Part shown: one piece after another, positions 55,783-62,853 of the stretch | Position numbering within the stretch: position 1 is the first letter of the stretch | Layout of the letters: each line of letters starts with the position of its first letter | Origin: Bowmanella yangjiangensis | GTDB taxonomy: Bacteria > Pseudomonadota > Gammaproteobacteria > Enterobacterales > Alteromonadaceae | Assembly (NCBI RefSeq): GCF_017255015.1 | Contig: NZ_JAFKCS010000006.1 | Span: forward strand, 124,001-188,000 | DNA: 64,000 nucleotides | Direction: 5' to 3' | Notes under the pieces: model-generated | Databases searched by the model: none | What the model was told of the DNA's origin: nothing | What the model saw: only the letters and a program-made list of their open reading frames with translations | Made by a program: the position numbers and the translations under genes

Positions 55783-56187
55783 ATGCTTAATCAACAAGGC
55801 GGCTGCTTATGCGGCCAATTGCGTTACGCGCTTAACGGTCCTTTGCATGACGCCGGGTATTGTTATTGCCGACTATGCCAACGGGCAAGTGGCTCGCCGA
55901 CATTGGCCTGGTTAACGGTAGCCGTTGACACCTTTAGTTATACAAAGGGTACACCCGGCATTTTTGCTTCAAGCCCTGCTTACCAAAGAGAGTTTTGCCC
56001 AACCTGCGGCACGCCTGTGGTATTTCGCAAACAACAGGCCGCCAAGACAGTGGATGTGACCTTGTGCTCTCTGGATAACCCTGACTCGGTAAAACCCCAA
56101 TACCATATTTGGACCACCAGCCAGCCCGTCTGGCACCATATTGGCGATAATCTCCCGCAGTATTCAGACAATGGACCGGATCAGTAA
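55783..56187 (+). CDS. GFA-family zinc protein (glutathione-dependent formaldehyde-activating enzyme fold)
   Basis: 134 aa. Zinc ligands are in GGCLCGQLRY, CYCRLCQRASGSP and FCPTCGTPVVFR. Many family members do not act on formaldehyde, so the function is not assigned. The gene is followed by a bidirectional terminator. Confidence 0.88.
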   Translation: MLNQQGGCLCGQLRYALNGPLHDAGYCYCRLCQRASGSPTLAWLTVAVDTFSYTKGTPGIFASSPAYQREFCPTCGTPVVFRKQQAAKTVDVTLCSLDNPDSVKPQYHIWTTSQPVWHHIGDNLPQYSDNGPDQ

Positions 56188-56294
56188 CCTGGCTTGCATT
56201 CCTAGAATAAATACCGGCGCAGCACTTTGCGCCTAGATGAACAACAATATAGGGAGAGTGAGCAAGCGAGACAATCCGAACACAGACAGATAAA

Positions 56295-56327
56295 AAAACG
56301 TCCCAGCTGGCATTGCCAGGACGTTTT
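56295..56327. terminator. Bidirectional intrinsic terminator
   Basis: Stem AAAACGTCC/GGACGTTTT enclosing an inner stem CTGGC-ATT-GCCAG, flanked by A-run and T-run. It lies about 110 bp after the GFA gene. Confidence 0.8.
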
Positions 56328-56769
56328 AATGAGTGCAAGGTTTCCAACCCGTTATTTAAAAAAGTCTCACCTGCCAGGATGATATCAAGCGCCCTGCGTC
56401 AACACGATTAGCCTAGGTATTGACTTCCTACACCTCCTACAGCCAGGCAAAGAAACGGCGCTATCACCAGGGCGACGCAGTTAAGGTACCGCCAAAACAG
56501 GTTCATACCGCCATAACGGGCGCTGAAGGGGTAAGCCTGATTATTTTTCGCTTACACCAATAAGGTCAACCCGAGCGAGTAGTAGTTGAGGAAGACACGT
56601 AAGAACAACCACCTTGTTTTCATTTTAAAAAAGGCAGTTGTCGAGGATATTCAGTGGTTGGTCTAATACACCAGTATCTTCGCGCTATTTCTGATAAATC
56701 TATACCGGATTTCACCAGCCTTTGGATTATTTTCCAGGAGAAGCTAAACCGGTGAAAATTGGAGTTATC
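56328..56769. other. Gene-poor interval
   Basis: About 440 bp without an established gene. It contains one minus-strand 32-codon frame that resembles a small membrane protein (listed separately) and otherwise no feature I can support. Confidence 0.5.
56408..56506 (-). CDS. Possible 32-residue single-pass membrane protein
   Basis: Frame MNLFWRYLN, a hydrophobic CVALVIAPFLCLAVGGVG, then SQYLG and a TAA. The stretch upstream in the same frame (QAYPFSARYGG) also looks coding-like, so this could be the 3' end of a decayed gene rather than a complete small protein. The ribosome-binding site is weak (GGCGG). There is no neighbour on the same strand that explains it. Confidence 0.3.
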   Translation of the reverse strand: MNLFWRYLNCVALVIAPFLCLAVGGVGSQYLG

Positions 56770-56814
56770 ATGTTCAGGCACCTCTCAAATTATCAATCCC
56801 CCTTTCCGGCTTAA
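56770..56814 (+). CDS. Putative 14-residue leader peptide
   Basis: Frame MFRHLSNYQSPFPA with GGAG five bases upstream of the ATG. Its stop codon lies inside the terminator hairpin CCGGCTTAAGCCGG, as expected for a leader peptide. No obvious codon run indicates an effector. Confidence 0.35.
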   Translation: MFRHLSNYQSPFPA

Positions 56815-56842
56815 GCCGGGGAGTCTTTTTACGCTTCCCGGC
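56797..56842 (+). promoter_or_regulatory. Attenuator-like terminator/antiterminator
   Basis: The perfect palindrome CCGGCTTAAGCCGG (56806-56819) is followed by CTTTTT and could terminate transcription. Its 3' half can instead pair downstream: GCCGGGGAG (56815-56823) with CTTCCCGGC (about 56834-56842). The two hairpins exclude each other. The GreA-C-domain gene begins 37 bp further on, after an AT-rich hairpin (ATAAAAAAT/ATTTTTTAT). Confidence 0.45.
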
Positions 56843-56879
56843 AATAAAAAATCGTTGTTATTTTTTATGGGGAAGTTCG

Positions 56880-57338
56880 ATGAAAGCATGTTTTCTTGGG
56901 CTATTTAATTATGTAGCCAGTCGTATTCAATACTTTTTTATTTATAGTCCGTCTATTTTCATTCTTTCACCTGTCGAACTGCTGGCAGCCTTAGAGCGAG
57001 TTGCGTGTCAGCGCTGCCCTGAACATTCAGCCACTGTTGCTGTGGGTGACAGAGTTCTGGTATGGGACTTACAGAATAAAGTCCTGCTGAAACTAACCCT
57101 GATAGCCAGTCAACACTCCAACCCTAAGCAAGGACTGCTGTCCGTATGTTCCGGACTAGGCATGGCTTTGCTTGGTAAACACCCAGGCAGCTATTGCAAG
57201 GTATCGGTCCTACATAAAGAACACCATTTTCGTTTGCTAAGCATCTTAAATTTTCAGGATGAAAAACCTCTAACAAACAATGGAGAAAAACGCTTTGAAG
57301 ATTCAATTATGCCGCCAAGAAATTTGCCCCAGCATTAA
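56880..57338 (+). CDS. GreA/GreB C-terminal-domain protein (Rnk-like)
   Basis: 152 aa. The C-terminal 75 residues (VAVGDRVLVWDLQN, NPKQGLLSVCSGLGMALLGK, CKVSVLHKEHHFRLLSIL) match the GreA/GreB C-terminal FKBP-like domain, which contacts RNA polymerase near the secondary channel. The first 50 residues are hydrophobic and lack the coiled coil of Gre factors, so direct cleavage stimulation is not expected; an Rnk-type role is possible. The ATG follows GGGGAAG. Confidence 0.65.
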   Translation: MKACFLGLFNYVASRIQYFFIYSPSIFILSPVELLAALERVACQRCPEHSATVAVGDRVLVWDLQNKVLLKLTLIASQHSNPKQGLLSVCSGLGMALLGKHPGSYCKVSVLHKEHHFRLLSILNFQDEKPLTNNGEKRFEDSIMPPRNLPQH

Positions 57339-57412
57339 CTTATGCTGAGTTTATTTTACTAAAGTCAGCGGCATCTTTAGTTAGCCACACTTTATTCGGA
57401 GAATATCTGGTT

Positions 57413-57502
57413 ATGTCTAAAGAAAAAGACAAGAAAAAACCCACTAAATCGATAAAAGAAAAACGCCGGGATAAAAAGGAAAAGCGCTTAAATAACGGCT
57501 AA
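57413..57502 (+). CDS. Very basic 29-residue protein
   Basis: Frame MSKEKDKKKPTKSIKEKR...KKEKRLNNG. More than half of the residues are Lys or Arg, no hydrophobic stretch, ends in TAA. GGAG lies 13 bases before the ATG, rather far. Small Lys-rich proteins of this sort occur in marine Gammaproteobacteria, and a nucleic-acid contact is a guess. Located between the GreA-C gene and a strong terminator. Confidence 0.5.
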   Translation: MSKEKDKKKPTKSIKEKRRDKKEKRLNNG

Positions 57503-57530
57503 TTCTGATAATTTTTCCTTGTGAAAACAA

Positions 57531-57558
57531 AAAGGGGCCGGCTACCGGCTCCTTTTTT
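57531..57558. terminator. Intrinsic terminator shared by the small gene and the GNAT gene
   Basis: Stem AAAGGGGCCGG/CCGGCTCCTTT (one mismatch) flanked by A-run and T-run. It overlaps the stop of the minus-strand acetyltransferase gene (57542) and follows the basic small gene. Confidence 0.8.
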
Positions 57559-58087
57559 CCTGCAACTCTATATCCTGTGGAATAATGGCATAGCAGTTAG
57601 CGTCCCGCGGCTGTCCAAAATGAAACAGACGATTACGCTGCACCGCCTCAAGCTGGCCGCCTAAAGCACTGGCCACCCTATTGCTGGCAACATTATCCAG
57701 CAATACGTGCACCTCGATACGCGCCAGCCCTAACTGCGTAAAACCATAGTTAAGAGCCAGGTGCGCGGCCTGCTTGGCAATGCCCTTGCCTAACATGTCG
57801 CTACGTACCCAATAGCCTAGGCAGCCCACCTTATGCTGCTCGGTGACTTGGTTGAGTCCCACGCCACCCAATAACCGACCAGCGACGGCATCAACAATCA
57901 CAAAGCGATAATCGCTGCCTTGCTGCCAGACTCTGGCCGCCCCTTGCACCCAGGATCTGGCATCCTCCAGAGAATACGCTTCGCTGCACCAAGGCAACCA
58001 CGCCGACAAATGCGCGATAGATGAACGCACCGCTTCGAACAAGGGCTCCACATCATCTGTTTGGTAAGGTCTAATGGTGATTTTCAT
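57542..58087 (-). CDS. GNAT-family N-acetyltransferase (RimJ/RimL-like)
   Basis: 181 aa. GNAT fold with ITIRPYQTDDVEPLFEAV at the N-terminus, GGVGLNQV, the acetyl-CoA-binding region in RSDMLGKGIAKQAAHLAL, and RIEVHVLLDNVASNRVASALG. Most similar in layout to acetyltransferases that modify ribosomal-protein N-termini or small molecules. Fourth gene of a TetR-headed operon, one base after tag. Confidence 0.88.
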   Translation of the reverse strand: MKITIRPYQTDDVEPLFEAVRSSIAHLSAWLPWCSEAYSLEDARSWVQGAARVWQQGSDYRFVIVDAVAGRLLGGVGLNQVTEQHKVGCLGYWVRSDMLGKGIAKQAAHLALNYGFTQLGLARIEVHVLLDNVASNRVASALGGQLEAVQRNRLFHFGQPRDANCYAIIPQDIELQEKRSR

Positions 58088-58088
58088 G

Positions 58089-58700
58089 TTAGGGCTTATT
58101 AAAAGTTTGCCTGGCCTGCGCCACTTTTTGTCGGGTTACGCAGTCAGCCGCATGATCATTGACCAGCCCCATGGCCTGCATAAAAGCATACACAGTGGTC
58201 GGCCCGACAAATTTCCAGCCCTGCTTTTTTAAGGCTTTGGATAAGGCTTCTGACTGGCTACTGGTAGAACGCATTTGCAGCTGTTCAGTATCCGGCTCTA
58301 TTTCTTCAAAACGCCAGAAATAACTGGCTAACGAGCCTTCTCGCTCTATTAGCTCAATGGCTCGTTTGGCATTATTGATTACTGCCTCAATCTTACCGCG
58401 ATGACGGATAATGCCCGCATCCTGCAACAGCCGCTGAATATCCTGCTCGTCAAAACCGGCCACCTGATGAAAATCAAAGCCCTTGAAAGCGCCCCGAAAA
58501 TTTTCTCTCTTGTTCAAGATAGTGCGCCAGCTCAGGCCCGACTGAAAAGACTCCAGACACAGCTTTTCAAACAAACGGATATCGTCTTCTACCGGAAAAC
58601 CCCATTCGTTGTCATGGTAAGGCAAGAACTCAGGTGCGCCGCCACACCAATTGCAACGGGGCTGACCATCCATAGGCTCGATATAGGTACTCACACGCAC
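58089..58700 (-). CDS. tag: DNA-3-methyladenine glycosylase I
   Basis: Removes 3-methyladenine from alkylated DNA by hydrolysing the glycosidic bond. 203 aa. The zinc-binding Cys and His are in PRCNWC, YHDNEWGFP and NDHAADC, and the catalytic region is LCLESFQSGLSWRTILNKRENFR. GWKFVGPTTVYAFMQA is a strong family marker. It lies 3 bp after yciI and one base before the acetyltransferase, under a TetR-type repressor. Confidence 0.95.
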   Translation of the reverse strand: MRVSTYIEPMDGQPRCNWCGGAPEFLPYHDNEWGFPVEDDIRLFEKLCLESFQSGLSWRTILNKRENFRGAFKGFDFHQVAGFDEQDIQRLLQDAGIIRHRGKIEAVINNAKRAIELIEREGSLASYFWRFEEIEPDTEQLQMRSTSSQSEALSKALKKQGWKFVGPTTVYAFMQAMGLVNDHAADCVTRQKVAQARQTFNKP

Positions 58701-58703
58701 TCC

Positions 58704-58991
58704 TTAATTAAGTAAAAAGGCCAGACGCTGATTGGCTTGGTTGGGTGCCACTTCGATAATTTCGCTGCTAACCACCTGATGCTGCACAAAAGGATCTTCT
58801 GCCACTCGCTGTTGCAAGGCTTCCAGGCTGGTATTGTGGGCAAGCAACATGCCTCCCTGGGCAGGCTTAAGACTGCCCACCAGTATAAAAACGCCATCTT
58901 CCAGCCCGGCGCATATCCAATCCTTATGAGCCTGCATAAATTGCCCTGCATCGGCGCGGTTCTTGGCAAATTTTAATAACACAATAAACAT
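58704..58991 (-). CDS. YciI-family protein
   Basis: 95 aa, dimeric alpha/beta ferredoxin-like fold (MFIVLLKFAKNRADAGQFMQAHKDWI, GVFILVGSLKPAQGGMLL, DPFVQHQVVSSEIIEV). The family's conserved His is in MQAHKDW and Asp in AEDPF. Activity unknown; a haloacid- or lactone-type role has been proposed for family members. The ATG follows AAGGAG. Confidence 0.88.
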   Translation of the reverse strand: MFIVLLKFAKNRADAGQFMQAHKDWICAGLEDGVFILVGSLKPAQGGMLLAHNTSLEALQQRVAEDPFVQHQVVSSEIIEVAPNQANQRLAFLLN

Positions 58992-59004
58992 CAACACTCC
59001 TTGA

Positions 59005-59583
59005 TTAACTCTGTAGCGACTGAATCTGCAGATCAAGCCACTGATTCAGCAGCTCGACCTCCTGTTCAATAAAACTCATATCATTAAAAGCATTGGCAAG
59101 GGTCGCAATGCCCTGGCTGCGGGCCAGCAGATGCATGGCCAGGGTATCGGCTTGCTGTGGGGTAAATTCCATGGCCATAAGCTGTTCACCTAACCATTGG
59201 CGAAACAGACTGAACAAGCCATTGGCACGGTCCAGGGCCTGATGATTCAGTTTGGCCAATTCAGTGCTGAGCGTGCCTATGGGGCAACCAAATTTTAAGA
59301 TCTTGCTACTATTGGCGATCAGAATCTGGATAAAACAGCCGATTCTGGCTCGCGGCGAATCCCCCTGTAGCTGCCAGCTGTCCAGCATTGCCTGGGTATT
59401 CGCCAACCGTCGGGCTATAACCGCCTCGAGGATCTCGTCCTTAGACTTAAAGTGATAGTAGAAATTGCCACGGGAAATCTGCACCGCCTCGGCAATGTTG
59501 GCAAAAGAAGTGAACTCGAAACCTTGTTGGTAAAAAAGTCGGTCTGCTTCGGCCACTATTTGCTCACGTTTGGATAGCAACAT
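59005..59583 (-). CDS. TetR/AcrR-family transcriptional repressor
   Basis: 192 aa. The N-terminal HTH (ADRLFYQQGFEFTSFANIAEAVQISRGNFYYHF) is canonical, and the C-terminal domain includes GCPIGTLSTELAKL, common in one TetR subgroup. Two Cys in the sensing domain (ARIGCF, FGCPIG) could sense electrophiles or thiol oxidation. Start ATG 59583 follows GAGGGAG. A tandem palindrome overlaps the promoter. It heads the operon tetR-yciI-tag-GNAT. Confidence 0.92.
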   Translation of the reverse strand: MLLSKREQIVAEADRLFYQQGFEFTSFANIAEAVQISRGNFYYHFKSKDEILEAVIARRLANTQAMLDSWQLQGDSPRARIGCFIQILIANSSKILKFGCPIGTLSTELAKLNHQALDRANGLFSLFRQWLGEQLMAMEFTPQQADTLAMHLLARSQGIATLANAFNDMSFIEQEVELLNQWLDLQIQSLQS

Positions 59584-59591
59584 GACTCCCT

Positions 59592-59630
59592 CTAGGACAT
59601 TTGACCTAGAAATTAGGACAACTGCCCTAG
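59592..59630. promoter_or_regulatory. Tandem palindromic operator for the TetR repressor
   Basis: Two 18-bp sites fit CTAGGNCANNTGNCCTAG: CTAGGACATTTGACCTAG at 59592-59609 and TTAGGACAACTGCCCTAG at 59613-59630. Their centres are 21 bp apart, two helical turns, so two dimers could bind on one face. Site 2 overlaps the -10 and spacer of the tetR promoter, and site 1 lies just downstream of the -10. Confidence 0.75.
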
Positions 59631-59638
59631 ACTTGCAA
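59610..59638 (-). promoter_or_regulatory. Promoter of the tetR-yciI-tag-GNAT operon
   Basis: Minus-strand -35 TTGCAA (59633-59638), a 17-bp spacer and -10 TAATTT (59610-59615), about 25 bp upstream of the tetR ATG. The operator sites overlap it. Confidence 0.65.
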
Positions 59639-59755
59639 GAAAAAACCTAATCGCTGTTTATCTGTTTGATACAGTCGACACATCTACTTGCAATTCAAGC
59701 CAATGGAAAAACCAGTTACCTAGGGCAAAATGCCAAAAACATTCAGGAAATAGAC

Positions 59756-61099
59756 ATGCTTAATTTTCGTCTATCGCACTTAATCACTTGGCGCTGGATA
59801 CTTGGCATATGCCTTTTTAGCGCGATAACTCAGGCCCGCCAAGAAGCCGATGTGGCGATTCAAATAGAGAAGTCGCTGCCCAATTCCTGGATCCTGACCT
59901 ACCAAACCACGCGTCCAGCCTCACGCCTGGCCTTTGTGCGCAATCCCGATGCATCGCGCACCCAACGTTGGCAGCCGCTACAAAGTGATTTTGAGATCAT
60001 CTACGAACAAGATGAAGAGTTTATTAAACGCAAGGATAACAGCCCGTTTACCCAGGTGAGTTTGAGGCTAACCCCTACCTATAAGCACCTGAGTAAGGAT
60101 TATGCGCCTTTTTCCCCCTATTCTGATGGCGGAAATCTTATTTATACGGGTAGGTTATTTGCCTGTATTGAGCGTTGCACCAGTGATATCAACGGCTGGT
60201 CAATCAGCCTGACCATCCCCCCAAATGAGCACATGCTGCTGGCTGGACAAGTCATCAGTGGCGAGGCACATTGGCAGGATTACGACGATGGCCGAAATGT
60301 CTATGTTGGCAACCAGATGCCGATCATCACATCGCACGTCATTGCCCAAGTAGATTCAGGCTTACCGCCTCAACTACAAGGCACCTTAGCCGGCGACATA
60401 CCGGCCTTTATGGACTTTTTTGCGGCTAAACTGGGTAAACTCATGGGAGAAAAGCCCATGCTGTTTGCATCCTATGCCAAAGTTAAGGATGGCAGCGCCC
60501 AAGGCGGTACCTTACCTAACCAAATATTTATGCACTGGAATCGTGATGATCTAAGCGCGCAGGATGCCACCCCTGAGTTTCAGAACAATACCTTGTGGTT
60601 TTTCGCCCATGAAGTGGCGCATTTATACCAGCATGGCTCGCAAGAGCAGGTGTATGCAGATGCCGAAGCCTCCTGGTTGCATGAAGGCCATGCTGATTAT
60701 CTGGCGTCTCAGGCTCTGCTGGCGCAGCATCCACAACTCGCAGATTATGTCAGCGAGCGCTTTGCCAAGGCCAGGACCTCCTGTCAGAAAGGTCTGGCCC
60801 AGATAGGACTGCATGACGCTGCTGAGCAGGGACAATTTCACTTGTACTACAGTTGTGGCATGTTGATTCATCAAGCCATTGACCGAGCATGGCAGAACAA
60901 CAGCGCGGATAAATTGACGACTTTCGATTTATGGCAAGATTATCGGAAACGGGTCGGTCAAGGTCAAAAAGCCGGCGCTGTCACCTTTTGGCAAGTAGCT
61001 AAGCAATATCTGCCCGCCCCCTTATATAATCAATTATTAGGGCTTACCGAGCAAAAGCTGGATGACCCCAAAGCTACCCTGAAGATGCTGACAGAATAA
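59756..61099 (+). CDS. Secreted HExxH metallopeptidase-like protein
   Basis: 447 aa starting at an ATG with AGGAA upstream; an earlier frame start at 59666 is less likely. Signal peptide WRWILGICLFSAITQA. The zinc motif HEVAHLYQH (~residue 287) is followed about 20 residues later by EASWLHEGHADYLA, giving the gluzincin Glu. The N-terminal region (SWILTYQTTRPASRLAFV, IYTGRLFACIERC) looks like the beta-domain of M61-type peptidases. It may be an M61-like aminopeptidase or a non-standard member. It is divergent from the tetR operon and its expression may be affected by the operator. Confidence 0.75.
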   Translation: MLNFRLSHLITWRWILGICLFSAITQARQEADVAIQIEKSLPNSWILTYQTTRPASRLAFVRNPDASRTQRWQPLQSDFEIIYEQDEEFIKRKDNSPFTQVSLRLTPTYKHLSKDYAPFSPYSDGGNLIYTGRLFACIERCTSDINGWSISLTIPPNEHMLLAGQVISGEAHWQDYDDGRNVYVGNQMPIITSHVIAQVDSGLPPQLQGTLAGDIPAFMDFFAAKLGKLMGEKPMLFASYAKVKDGSAQGGTLPNQIFMHWNRDDLSAQDATPEFQNNTLWFFAHEVAHLYQHGSQEQVYADAEASWLHEGHADYLASQALLAQHPQLADYVSERFAKARTSCQKGLAQIGLHDAAEQGQFHLYYSCGMLIHQAIDRAWQNNSADKLTTFDLWQDYRKRVGQGQKAGAVTFWQVAKQYLPAPLYNQLLGLTEQKLDDPKATLKMLTE

Positions 61100-61300
61100 A
61101 AACCTGTAAGCCCCCAGGGCAGGAAACCGCCACTGCACAAGTTACCAGGTGGCGTTATCCTTGGGGGGGATATCCTTACTCAACCAGACGTCAATCCTAG
61201 CTAATTTATGTTAGACAGCAGATATTCCAACACTAGCGGAAGGATTTTTAACAAATCATAACAATATCAAGGATGATCAGCGCGCTAACTCTTGGCTCAT

Positions 61301-62542
61301 TCACTCTGCTCTCAGTCCGGAAACAATGGCATCCAGCAACTCTCCTTGTTCAGTATCACCGCTAAGTTGCCAGAAAAACGCACCGCCTAAGCCATTTTGT
61401 TTCACGTAGTCCATTTTACCCAAAATGGTTTGTGGCGTGTCATAGCTCCACCACTCCCCATTACATAAGCCATAGGCAGTGCCACCCAAAATCCCCGTAG
61501 CGGGACAATGTGTTTTCAGCACATGATAGGCGTTACCACCCGGCTCCTTCGCGCCTTGAGCAGGCCCTGTCGCGGTTGCTAACGCTTCTGTTTGCTCAAT
61601 ACCTGCCCAGCCGCGACCGTAAAAGCCGATACCCAGCAAAATTTTATCTGCCGGAATACCTTGGGCTAGCATGTAAGCAATAGAATCATCAGCGTTGTTT
61701 TTCTCATGAGTGGTGCCTTTGGCAACATCAACCGGGTACAAAGGGGAATGGGGATAGGTTGGCCCTTGCGGCGACCAGGCACCAGCGTAGTCGTAAGTCA
61801 TGGGCATAAAGAAATCGAGATAAGGCGCAGCCTTAGCATAGTCCGCAGCGCTTAGGATAGATAGCGGCGCCCCAATGGCCGAGGTAACTAAGCTGTCGCG
61901 ACCAAACCTGTCCCGTACCGCTTTGATAAGGGTGTAATAGCCATCTGGGCCACTTTTATCACATTCAACGCCACAGGCATTGGGGTATTCCCAATCAATG
62001 TCTATTCCATCAAACAAGCCCGCCCAGCGTGGGTCATTAAGCAGCGCATGGCATGAATCGGCGAATCGCTCAACATCCTTAGCGGCCTCGATGAAACCGA
62101 CCGAACCTGTCCATCCACCAATAGACCACAGCAGCTTCACATCTGGATACATGGCTTTGAACTTAATCAACTGGCCAATAACGCCTTTAACCTTGGCATC
62201 CTCGCTATCAGCCACACCATCCACGCTGTCTTGTGCACTATAGTGATGTTCAATGCTGGCAGGTATCTCATCCAGCACACATTGACCTTCGGCTAGCCCA
62301 CCAAAGGCGAGCAAGATATGAGTAAGCTGCTCGGCTGCGCCACGGGTCACAATGTCCTTAACCCGATAGCCCCGTTCAGGCTCCCAAAGTGGAAAGTAGC
62401 CGACAACCTTTTGCTCGGCTTTGGCCGATGTTGATAATAATGCAGACGAGTCCTTGTCAGCGGCAAACAGAGCAGATTCACTGCACCAGGCTAGTAACAC
62501 AGCACAAAATAGAACGCTTAGTATCCTGTTAGTCACACGCAT
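61301..62542 (-). CDS. Glycoside hydrolase family 18 chitinase
   Basis: 413-residue secreted protein that hydrolyses chitin or related beta-GlcNAc polymers. Signal peptide (ILSVLFCAVLLAWCSESALFA), then the GH18 barrel. The catalytic motif DGIDIDWEYP with Glu as proton donor is intact, and LWSIGGWTGS, FMPMTYDYAGAW and GLGGAFFWQLSGD mark the subfamily. No carbohydrate-binding domain is visible. ATG 62542 follows GAGGGA. Single gene; about 200 bp at 61100-61300 separate it from the peptidase gene and contain only an imperfect CGCCAC/GTGGCG hairpin. Confidence 0.93.
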   Translation of the reverse strand: MRVTNRILSVLFCAVLLAWCSESALFAADKDSSALLSTSAKAEQKVVGYFPLWEPERGYRVKDIVTRGAAEQLTHILLAFGGLAEGQCVLDEIPASIEHHYSAQDSVDGVADSEDAKVKGVIGQLIKFKAMYPDVKLLWSIGGWTGSVGFIEAAKDVERFADSCHALLNDPRWAGLFDGIDIDWEYPNACGVECDKSGPDGYYTLIKAVRDRFGRDSLVTSAIGAPLSILSAADYAKAAPYLDFFMPMTYDYAGAWSPQGPTYPHSPLYPVDVAKGTTHEKNNADDSIAYMLAQGIPADKILLGIGFYGRGWAGIEQTEALATATGPAQGAKEPGGNAYHVLKTHCPATGILGGTAYGLCNGEWWSYDTPQTILGKMDYVKQNGLGGAFFWQLSGDTEQGELLDAIVSGLRAE

Positions 62543-62853
62543 ATTGTCCCTCAATCAAATGTTAATAAGTAACCAAAATAAATTAGTTTAATGTTAAATA
62601 GCAAGGGCGTGTTGGCTAAAAATCCTCTTACACCAATCAGATACCTCTTGATTGTGATAACCTGCACCGGTTTTAAGAACAAGTCTAAACAGGAACAATA
62701 AGTCAGCCAGGGTTCATTCTGGGCTGCCACCATGACGTCAGGGAAGACAAAGCCGACACTAGACAGGCCAAAACCTGGGTAACAGTATCGGCTTGGCAGC
62801 AAGCCAGCCAAGCTGGAATGCCCCTATGCCCTGAAGCAAAAGGATTGAGGACA
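62543..62853. promoter_or_regulatory. Divergent promoter interval between chitinase and DUF2157 genes
   Basis: About 310 bp. The part next to the chitinase is AT-rich; on the minus strand TTGCTA and TTTATT are separated by 16 bp and could be a promoter. No gene or strong repeat is visible. Confidence 0.4.

Noticed and set aside
62551-62811. 86-codon minus-strand frame upstream of the chitinase
   Set aside because: Starts at a poor codon, occupies a promoter-like AT-rich interval and has no family character.
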